Position numbers and translations under genes: made by a program. The notes below the pieces were generated by a model. It was not told where the DNA came from. It worked only from the letters and a program-made list of their open reading frames with translations, and did no database searches. Positions 6,508 to 12,018 of a stretch of 12,018 nucleotides of DNA are shown piece by piece (within the stretch, counting starts at the first letter, position 1; each line of letters opens with the position of its first letter). The DNA lies in contig CAIYBQ010000241.1 in the NCBI GenBank assembly GCA_903924445.1, forward strand, positions 1 through 12,018, in the 5' to 3' direction. Source of the DNA: an uncultured Armatimonadota bacterium. Lineage in GTDB: Bacteria; Armatimonadota; Armatimonadia; Armatimonadales; Armatimonadaceae.

Positions 6508-6533
6508 CGCAATGGACGTTCGTCCGGTTAGGA

Positions 6534-7028
6534 CTACTTCTTGGCCTTAGGGATCAAGACGGTGTCGATGACGTGGATGACGCCATTGCTTGCTTCGATG
6601 TCAGTCTTGACAACGTTAGAGTCGTTGACTTTGACGCCCTTCTTGGTACCAATCTTGACTTCTGCGCCGTTTACGGTCTTGACCTTGGTGCCATCCTTGA
6701 GCTTTATAACGTCAGCAGCCATTACCTTGCCTGCAACGACGTGGTACGTCAAGATCGCCGTGAGGGCCTTCTTGTCCTTGAGGAGCGCTTCGAGGGTTGC
6801 CTTTGGAAGCTTTGCAAATGCAGCATTGGTTGGTGCAAAAACGGTGAATGGGCCTTCACCTTGAAGGGTCTCAACAAGTCCTGCAGCCTTGACTGCGGTG
6901 ACGAGGGTCGAGAAGTCCTTGTTTCCAGCAGCGATTCCAACAATATCTTCTGCCTTAGCAGCCGTCGAAGAAACTGCGAGCAACAAGCCAGCGATTACAG
7001 CGGTATACAATTTCATAGTCTTCATCAT
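6534..7028 (-). CDS. Secreted single-domain fasciclin (FAS1) protein
   Basis: The 164-residue protein has an N-terminal signal peptide (basic start, hydrophobic AVIAGLLLAVSS, likely cleavage after AKA before ED) with no lipobox, so it should be exported. The rest is one FAS1 domain: conserved box H1 reads GPFTVFAPTNAAFAKLP, a central TYHVVAGKVMAADV follows, and box H2 is NGVIHVIDTVLIP. FAS1 domains mediate adhesion or matrix contacts; the ligand here is unknown. The C-terminus is Lys-rich (PKAKK). Start: ATG 7028, with the purine-rich GGAAACAGG just before it, places the signal peptide normally; ATG 7025 and 7016 are alternatives, and an upstream GTG at 7064 would add an unlikely polar leader. 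It is monocistronic: own terminator downstream, divergent gene upstream. Confidence 0.92.
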   Translation of the reverse strand: MMKTMKLYTAVIAGLLLAVSSTAAKAEDIVGIAAGNKDFSTLVTAVKAAGLVETLQGEGPFTVFAPTNAAFAKLPKATLEALLKDKKALTAILTYHVVAGKVMAADVIKLKDGTKVKTVNGAEVKIGTKKGVKVNDSNVVKTDIEASNGVIHVIDTVLIPKAKK

Positions 7029-7133
7029 CCTGTTTCCAACATCATTGCGGTGCAACACCGTCACACCTCATACAACCCCCGTGCGCCGTATGTTGTTCCA
7101 AGTATTTTGTCTGTGAGATAAGATGTGCTTGCT
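7029..7133. promoter_or_regulatory. Divergent intergenic region between fasciclin and tusA-like genes
   Basis: These 105 bp must hold promoters for both directions. On the + strand TTGTTC (7093-7098) and GATAAG (7117-7122) stand 18 bases apart and form a weak sigma-70-like pair. If used, the transcript would start near ATG 7134 and be almost leaderless. A short inverted repeat CGGTG/CACCG lies in the fasciclin leader, within 7045-7060. Neither element is convincing alone. Confidence 0.3.
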
Positions 7134-7361
7134 ATGAGTAATGTGGACCTCGATTGCAAAGGGCTAAACTGCCCAATGCCCATCGTCAAGATTTCCCGCG
7201 CGATGAAAGAGCTGCAAACGGGTGTTACCCTCACAGTTACGGCATCAGATCCATCGTTTAAAGCAGATGTCGAAGCCTGGGTTCGTAAAATGAACCAAAA
7301 GCTGACATCGTTCACCGACACTGCTGGCATCCAGACAGCCGTGATTGAAAAAATCAGCTGA
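7134..7361 (+). CDS. TusA-like sulfur carrier protein
   Basis: This 75-residue protein matches the TusA/SirA/YedF fold, a small cytoplasmic carrier that holds sulfur as a persulfide on a cysteine. The defining CPxP motif is present as LNCPMPIVK, with the carrier Cys13 counted from ATG 7134; a second Cys8 stands just before it. The following RAMKELQTGVTLTVTASDPSFKADVEAWV fits the family strand-helix order. GTG 7125 is an alternative start with a weak GAG-type site; ATG 7134 gives the normal length. It is the first gene of a four-gene set with only one base between it and the next. Without tusBCD or tRNA-thiolation genes nearby, a role in general sulfur relay rather than tRNA modification is likelier. 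Confidence 0.88.
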   Translation: MSNVDLDCKGLNCPMPIVKISRAMKELQTGVTLTVTASDPSFKADVEAWVRKMNQKLTSFTDTAGIQTAVIEKIS

Positions 7362-7362
7362 C

Positions 7363-7980
7363 ATGGGCGATAACATCACCATCTCGCAGTCCGAGCTCAT
7401 CGCTCTCGTCAACCAGCTCGTTGACCAAAAGGTCAATGCACGCCTCGCGGATGTCGAAGCGTCCCTCAAATCCATCCAGGGAACCGTTGGCACACTGTCC
7501 GAAAACTGCCCGGAAGATCGCGCCACACTCGTCGTCTTCAGTGGGGAAATGGACACACTCTTCGCAGCATTCACAATCGCCGTCGGTGCAGCATCGATGG
7601 GGATGGAAGTCTCGATGTTCTTTACCTTCTGGGGGCTCACCGCTCTGCGTAAGGACAAGACCTTCTCCGGAAAAGCTGTCGGAGAGAAGATGGTCGCGAT
7701 GATGCTGCCGAATGGTCCGCACGCTGTACCGACCAGCCGGATGAACATGGCTGGCATGGGACCGCTCTTCTTCAAGTACCTGATGGCACAACGGAACATC
7801 GAGTCCCTTCCTAACATGATCGCGCTCGCACAAGAGCTGGGCATCAAAATGGTTGCCTGCGAAATGTCGATGGGAGTGATGGGCGTCACTCGCGCTGAAC
7901 TCCTCGATGACATCGATTACGGTGGGGTTGCGACCTACCTCGGGGATGCTGCCAAGTCCAAAATCACGCTCTTCGTTTAG
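7363..7980 (+). CDS. DsrE2-like (DsrE/F/DrsH family) sulfur-transfer protein
   Basis: The 205-residue protein begins with about 45 residues of predicted coiled coil (ELIALVNQLVDQKVNARL onward). A DsrE2-type domain follows. Its signatures are LVVFSGEMDTLFAAFTIAVG, the Met/Phe-rich EVSMFFTFWGLTALRK, NMAGMGPLFFKYLM and MVACEMSMGVMG. Cys166 in the last motif is the family's likely persulfide-binding cysteine; Cys49 in SENCPED is a second candidate. Related DsrE2 proteins accompany TusA in sulfur-oxidising and sulfane-sulfur metabolism, where they exchange sulfur with the carrier. The hydrophobic stretches could allow membrane association, but no clear transmembrane helix is seen. ATG 7363 starts one base after the tusA-like stop, a tight coupling; an upstream TTG at 7345 would overlap that gene. 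Confidence 0.87.
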   Translation: MGDNITISQSELIALVNQLVDQKVNARLADVEASLKSIQGTVGTLSENCPEDRATLVVFSGEMDTLFAAFTIAVGAASMGMEVSMFFTFWGLTALRKDKTFSGKAVGEKMVAMMLPNGPHAVPTSRMNMAGMGPLFFKYLMAQRNIESLPNMIALAQELGIKMVACEMSMGVMGVTRAELLDDIDYGGVATYLGDAAKSKITLFV

Positions 7981-7995
7981 GAACTTTCCCACTCC

Positions 7996-8394
7996 ATGGA
8001 TGAATCATCAACAGCACAGGAACCCGACCTCCAAATCATCATTTCTAGCGGCACCGCTAATGTCCACCAAGTTGTCCTCGGCTTTTCCGCTGCACTCGCG
8101 GCTGCACAAATGGGCACGCAAGTGACGGTGGTCTTCTCGATGCTTGGAGCGCATTGGGCAAGCGATACCGTTGGACATGACAATCCAGTGCCTGGGTTTC
8201 CATCCATCGCCGAGCTCAAAGAGCTCCTGGCAGAGTCCGGCGTAACCCTTGAAGCGTGCAGCACGTGCATCGAAAACTACTGCCCCGTCCCACTCGGCAC
8301 GGATGGCAAACGCATCCTGCCCGCACAAATCACTAGAGTTGGCCTCGGGCTCATCGCGAGCCGGATGGCATCTGTAAACACAGTGGTCTTTTAA
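7996..8394 (+). CDS. Small DsrE/YedF-like protein with a CxxC motif
   Basis: This 132-residue soluble protein has the alternating strand-helix pattern of the DsrE-like fold: LQIIISSGTANVHQVVLGFSAALAAAQMG, then QVTVVFSMLGAHW, then the helix SIAELKELLAESG. The key site is LEACSTCIENYC, with Cys88, Cys91 and Cys96. From memory this resembles the CGTC(L/I)(D/E) site in the DsrE-like half of YedF, where a TusA domain and a DsrE-like domain are fused; here they are separate genes in one operon. It should accept or pass sulfane sulfur, or form a regulatory disulfide. It starts 15 bases after the preceding stop, and the kinase gene starts 5 bases after its own stop. The exact subfamily is uncertain. 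Confidence 0.8.
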   Translation: MDESSTAQEPDLQIIISSGTANVHQVVLGFSAALAAAQMGTQVTVVFSMLGAHWASDTVGHDNPVPGFPSIAELKELLAESGVTLEACSTCIENYCPVPLGTDGKRILPAQITRVGLGLIASRMASVNTVVF

Positions 8395-8399
8395 CCCCA

Positions 8400-10559
8400 A
8401 TGTCTGAACTCCGGGACAACGCAACCCTTCAAGCCGAACTCGAAGCCCTCCGTGCTGAAAATGGTGAGCTGCAAAAACAAGTCGAGTCACTCGCAGATGC
8501 CAACGTCTATGCGGCGATGCTGGTTGCCGAGCTCGAAGAAGCCCGTGAACGCGAAGACAGCCTCGTCAAACGCGGTGAAGAACTTGACCTCCAGCGCCGC
8601 CTCGATAGCATCCTGCAAGAGGAACGTCGGGAAGATGTCCTCTGGCAGCGGGTTGCCGCGGAGCTTGAAGCAACCGATGGCCTGGCGCTTACAAGTGCCA
8701 TCCAAATCCGAACGACCGCGAACAACACTTCTCCAGCTGAGAACCATGATAACTCGGCGGATTCAATTCTAAGTGAGACCAGCGGCTTTCAAATCATCTC
8801 CATCCCAGTGATCACCTCTGGACGGACGATTGGCGCGCTCCTCCTATCTATCAACGCAACGGAAACACAGTGGGCCGGGCGTTGGATGTCATTTCTGACA
8901 TCCGTAGGCAGCCAGATCGGCATGGCCCTGCAACGCCTCCGGGCAGAGCATGACAATGAGCGGATGAATGCTGAGCTCATCACGGCACGGGATGAAGCCC
9001 TCGAGGCCAGTCGAACCAAAACCGCCTTCCTCGCGAATATGAGCCATGAGCTGCGAACGCCGATGAACGCCATCATCGGCTATAGCGAAATGCTGATCGA
9101 AGAGGCTGCTGACCTAAGGCCTGAAGACTTTGTGCCAGACCTCGAAAAAGTGCGTACTGCAGGTAAACATCTCCTCGCCCTCATTAACGACATCCTCGAT
9201 CTTTCCAAAATTGAAGCCGGCAAAATGACGCTCTTCATGGAGTCGTTCTCAATCCGTAGCACCATCGATGATGTCATTGCGATGATTCAGCCACTCATCA
9301 GCCGTAACAACAACACGCTGGTGGTGACGTGCCCGGACGGTATCGGGATGATGATCGCCGATGTTGTAAAGGTCCGACAGACCCTCTTCAACCTGCTTAG
9401 CAATGCGTGTAAGTTTACGGATGGTGGTGAAATTCGTCTCGAGATATCGACGACCGTTCGTAGTGGCGTTGAGCAGATTGTGATGGCAGTATCGGATAGC
9501 GGAATCGGGATGACTCAAGATCAGCTAGGCCGCCTCTTCCAGGCCTTTGTGCAGGCTGATTCATCCACGACGCGTAAGTACGGCGGAACCGGTCTCGGAC
9601 TGACCATTTCGCGTAAATTTTGCCAGATGATGGGCGGAGACATTCGGGTAGCCAGCCAGCTTGGAGAAGGCAGCACCTTTACCATCGAGCTGCCGCGTAT
9701 TGTGCAATGCGATGCGGATGGCACCCCATCCATGATTTCTTTGTCTTCACCTGCCGAAGGCATCGCACATCAGGCAGGCATCCAGGCTGCTCGTGGGACG
9801 ATTCTGGCCATCGATGACAATATCGAAGCCCTTGATCTTATCCAGCGCTCCCTTAGTCGGGATGGCTACCGCGTCGTGACGTGTAGCAGTGGGGAAGCAG
9901 GCATCGCACTGGCCCGGACCGTAAAGCCGGATGTCATCACCCTTGATGTGATGATGCCTCAGATGAATGGCTGGCAAGTTCTAGCGGCTCTGAAAGCCGA
10001 CGCCGTCCTCGCAGAAATTCCTGTTGTCATGCTCTCTGTTGTGGAAAACAAGGAAATCGGGATGGCGCTTGGAGCGACAGATTGTCTCACCAAGCCTATC
10101 GATTGGAACCGCCTCGACACGCTCCTGGAACGCCTCACGGAATGCGAGACGCCTGCACCGATTCTGGTCGTCGAAGATGACACAGCAAGTAGCGAGCTTG
10201 TTCGCCGCCTGCTTGAGCGGGATGGCTGGACCGTCGATGTGGCCGCAAACGGCGAAGCTGCTCTCCAGCAAGTCCGTCAGCGTCGCCCGGCGCTGGTGGT
10301 TCTTGACTTGATGATGCCGGTGATGGACGGATTTACCTTCGCTGATCAGCTACGGGCTGAGCCAGGCTGTGACGATATCCCTGTTGTCGTGCTCACGAGT
10401 AAGTCGCTTACCCCGGATGATCACAAGCGCCTCAATGGCCATGTCGCTGACATCCTGACTAAGGGAGCCTATCAGCGCGGCGACTTGCTCCAGCTTGTGC
10501 GGAAACTAACTGCAGCATCGGATGAGAATCCTCCGCTTCAAACAGAGCTTCCGATTTAA
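8400..10559 (+). CDS. Soluble hybrid sensor histidine kinase with two receiver domains
   Basis: The 719-residue protein has no signal peptide or membrane helix. Domains in order: N-terminal coiled coil (about 1-80); a degenerate GAF-like sensor (about 80-185); HisKA with the phospho-acceptor His216 in SHELRTPMNAIIGYSEM; an HATPase domain (about 315-430) with N-box Asn335, G1 Asp366 in DSGIGM, and G2 GGTGLGL at 395-401; then two receivers, with phospho-Asp516 in LDVMMP and Asp636 in LDLMMP, each followed by the conserved Ser/Thr and Lys (LTKP; LTKG). All catalytic residues are intact. There is no output domain, so phosphate must pass to another protein, and none is encoded here. No cysteine occurs before residue 311, so direct thiol sensing by the N-terminal region is unlikely. 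The gene follows the DsrE-like gene by 5 bases, making it the likely readout of that sulfur-carrier set. No clear terminator follows. Confidence 0.95.
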   Translation: MSELRDNATLQAELEALRAENGELQKQVESLADANVYAAMLVAELEEAREREDSLVKRGEELDLQRRLDSILQEERREDVLWQRVAAELEATDGLALTSAIQIRTTANNTSPAENHDNSADSILSETSGFQIISIPVITSGRTIGALLLSINATETQWAGRWMSFLTSVGSQIGMALQRLRAEHDNERMNAELITARDEALEASRTKTAFLANMSHELRTPMNAIIGYSEMLIEEAADLRPEDFVPDLEKVRTAGKHLLALINDILDLSKIEAGKMTLFMESFSIRSTIDDVIAMIQPLISRNNNTLVVTCPDGIGMMIADVVKVRQTLFNLLSNACKFTDGGEIRLEISTTVRSGVEQIVMAVSDSGIGMTQDQLGRLFQAFVQADSSTTRKYGGTGLGLTISRKFCQMMGGDIRVASQLGEGSTFTIELPRIVQCDADGTPSMISLSSPAEGIAHQAGIQAARGTILAIDDNIEALDLIQRSLSRDGYRVVTCSSGEAGIALARTVKPDVITLDVMMPQMNGWQVLAALKADAVLAEIPVVMLSVVENKEIGMALGATDCLTKPIDWNRLDTLLERLTECETPAPILVVEDDTASSELVRRLLERDGWTVDVAANGEAALQQVRQRRPALVVLDLMMPVMDGFTFADQLRAEPGCDDIPVVVLTSKSLTPDDHKRLNGHVADILTKGAYQRGDLLQLVRKLTAASDENPPLQTELPI

Positions 10560-10607
10560 CCTGCCGCCGTGCGGTTACAGAACATCTATACAGCCAGAGG
10601 TACCCGC

Positions 10608-12017
10608 TTAGACGGAGCCTTTGCCCCTCGCCAGTAGCTGAAGCTCCGCGTTATCCGGTCGGTCCATGTGTGGGCAGCAGGTGTTATGCACTGGGAAGAG
10701 CTTGCCCGGGTTCAAGAGGCCATTCGGGTTGAAGACATCCCGGATGCGCTTTTGCAGGTCCAAGTCTTCCGGGGTGAAAACCATCCCCATAAACTCTTGC
10801 TTCTCAAGGCCAATCCCGTGTTCACCCGTCAGCGTACCGCCGGCATCCACACATGCACGCAAAATGTCACCACCTGCGGCAAGCACGCGCTTGACTTCAT
10901 CCTTGTCACGCTCATCAAAGAGCACAACCGGGTGCAGGTTGCCATCGCCCGCGTGAAAAACATTCGCAATCCTAAGATTGTATTTTGCAGCGATCTCTTC
11001 AATCTTCACGAGGATCTCAGGGAGTTTTGTGCGGGGAACGACGCCGTCCTGCGTTGCATGGCTAGGCGCAAGCCGACCGAGAGCACCGACTGCTTTTTTA
11101 CGCGCCGTCCATAGCTTCGCGCGCGTGGCAGCATCGGATGCAACTTCAACGCGTACAACACCGCCATCAATGCAGAGCTGCTCGACCTTTGCGGTCAAGC
11201 GGTCCAACCCGGCTTCCGGGCCATCCATTTCGATCAGCAGAACCGCACCAGCATCGGTGGGCAGACCCAAGTGGTAGCTCTCCTCAACAACGCGCAAAAT
11301 CGTCTGATCGATCATTTCGAGTGCCGCTGGAATAATGCCGGCAGCAATAATGCTCGAGATAATCTTCGTCGCGACGGCAACACTGGGACAGACGGCGAGC
11401 AGTGTCCGGATCGCTTCTGGAGCACGCACAATCTTGACGATCACTTCGGTGACAATCGCGATGGTGCCTTCTGAGCCACAGATGATACCTAGAATGTCTA
11501 GTCCCGGCTGACTCGCATCGAGGGTCACAATGTCACCCGATGGCAGGACAATGGTCGCACCAAGGATGTGATTTGCGGTGACGCCGTACTTCAGCGTATG
11601 TGGGCCACCCGCGTTGTTCGCGAGGTTACCGCCAACGGTACTCGCTCCCTGCGACGATGGATCCGGTGCATACAGAAACCCATGAGGCGCGACGGCTTTG
11701 GTCAGCGTTGTGTTGACCACACCGGCTTCCGCATGCACGCGCCGGTTTGGAATATCCACCTTGAGAATACGGTTCATCCGTGAGAGACACAGCAAAACCA
11801 TGTTCTCACGGGCCATCGCACCACCCGCAAGGCCAGTACCAGCCCCTCGTGGCACAATGGGCACTCCATGTGAACGACAGAGCTTAACGATTGCGGCTAC
11901 CTGCTCAGTACTGCTAGGCAGGACGATTGCACCCGGAGGGGCTTTCTCAAGCGTGTACGCATCCGATGCATACGCGTGACGCTGCGCATCGCTTGTTCGC
12001 AAGCCATCATCCGTCAC
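10608..12017 (-). CDS. glcD: GlcD-type FAD-linked oxidase (glycolate/D-lactate type), probably N-terminally partial
   Basis: This FAD-dependent 2-hydroxyacid oxidase/dehydrogenase belongs to the GlcD/VAO family. Numbered from GTG 12017: PIVPRGAGTGLAGGA (53-67) is the FAD pyrophosphate-binding motif; DPSSQGASTVGGNLANNAGG (about 118-137) completes the FAD site; VFHAGDGNLHP (about 353) and GTLTGEHGIGLEK (about 391) are C-terminal signatures with the active-site histidines. The frame runs to the window edge. Family members carry a few more residues before the TDDGLRTSDAQRHAYASDA region, so the true start is probably just outside and GTG 12017 an internal codon. After the usual NPGKLFP ending there is an additional tail with a Cys-Cys-Pro-His group. 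No GlcE or GlcF is present on the downstream side; partners, if any, lie upstream beyond the window. The substrate (glycolate, D-lactate or another hydroxyacid) cannot be decided. It converges on the kinase gene across 48 bp. Confidence 0.9.
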   Translation of the reverse strand: MTDDGLRTSDAQRHAYASDAYTLEKAPPGAIVLPSSTEQVAAIVKLCRSHGVPIVPRGAGTGLAGGAMARENMVLLCLSRMNRILKVDIPNRRVHAEAGVVNTTLTKAVAPHGFLYAPDPSSQGASTVGGNLANNAGGPHTLKYGVTANHILGATIVLPSGDIVTLDASQPGLDILGIICGSEGTIAIVTEVIVKIVRAPEAIRTLLAVCPSVAVATKIISSIIAAGIIPAALEMIDQTILRVVEESYHLGLPTDAGAVLLIEMDGPEAGLDRLTAKVEQLCIDGGVVRVEVASDAATRAKLWTARKKAVGALGRLAPSHATQDGVVPRTKLPEILVKIEEIAAKYNLRIANVFHAGDGNLHPVVLFDERDKDEVKRVLAAGGDILRACVDAGGTLTGEHGIGLEKQEFMGMVFTPEDLDLQKRIRDVFNPNGLLNPGKLFPVHNTCCPHMDRPDNAELQLLARGKGSV

Positions 12018-12018
12018 G

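Larger units (their letters stand above)
6130..6533. other. 404-bp gene-free interval between atpA and the fasciclin gene
   Basis: The interval holds the atp terminator, its decayed copy, and the minus-strand terminator of the fasciclin gene. Between these are small hairpins: CTACA/TGTAG (6344-6364), TGTCTA/TAGACA (6382-6400) and CGGCA/TGCCG (6417-6432). No open frame with a ribosome binding site and no tRNA fold is visible. Confidence 0.7.

Noticed and set aside
7245..7992. Overlapping minus-strand frames opposite the DsrE2-like gene
   Set aside because: The + strand frame has clear DsrE2 motifs and operon spacing; the antisense products show none.
10560..10607. A terminator between the kinase and the GlcD-like gene
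   Set aside because: Only a 4-bp CCGC/GCGG hairpin is present and no T-run follows on either strand.
10668..11114. Plus-strand open frames opposite the GlcD-like gene
   Set aside because: They are antisense to FAD-oxidase motifs that are unmistakable on the minus strand.

Overview
This window is a bacterial chromosomal segment of moderate G+C with dense, ordinary protein-coding content. No tRNA, rRNA, CRISPR array, transposase or phage gene is visible. The taxon cannot be fixed from the sequence. The aspartokinase is of the monofunctional DapG/LysC type seen in many Gram-positive and deep-branching phyla. The ATP synthase genes are chromosomally typical in sequence but unusual in layout. The gene content (ATP synthase, FAD-linked glycolate/D-lactate-type oxidase, hybrid histidine kinase, sulfur-carrier proteins) suggests a respiring, free-living bacterium.

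Layout: (1) Bases 2-6129, + strand: the 3' part of an aspartokinase gene runs directly into atpZ-atpI-atpB-atpE-atpF-atpH-atpA. This gives the whole Fo sector plus delta and alpha, and the block ends at a strong intrinsic terminator (6151-6184). Gamma, beta and epsilon do not follow and must be encoded elsewhere, so the operon is split between alpha and gamma. Within this block the a subunit has His-rich tails at both ends. The c subunit carries most, not all, of a Na+-type ion site. Stem-loops flank atpE. The alpha subunit has an insertion of about 55 residues that accounts for its extra length. (2) Bases 6130-6533: a gene-free gap with the atp terminator, a decayed second copy of that terminator 119 bp further on, several small hairpins, and a perfect minus-strand terminator for the next gene. 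(3) Bases 6534-7028, minus strand: a secreted single-domain fasciclin (FAS1) protein. (4) Bases 7134-10559, + strand: a tight four-gene set, TusA-like carrier, DsrE2-like protein, small DsrE/YedF-like protein with a CxxC motif, and a soluble hybrid histidine kinase with two receiver domains. (5) Bases 10608-12017, minus strand: a GlcD-type FAD-linked oxidase, convergent with the kinase and probably cut at its N-terminus by the window edge.

How they fit together: the first block makes a lysine/threonine/methionine-pathway enzyme and most of the ATP synthase from one apparent transcript. The most intriguing unit is the sulfur-carrier/kinase operon. Three persulfide-handling protein types are translated in near-continuous sequence with a cytoplasmic kinase, which suggests, without proving it, a sulfane-sulfur or thiol-redox sensing pathway.
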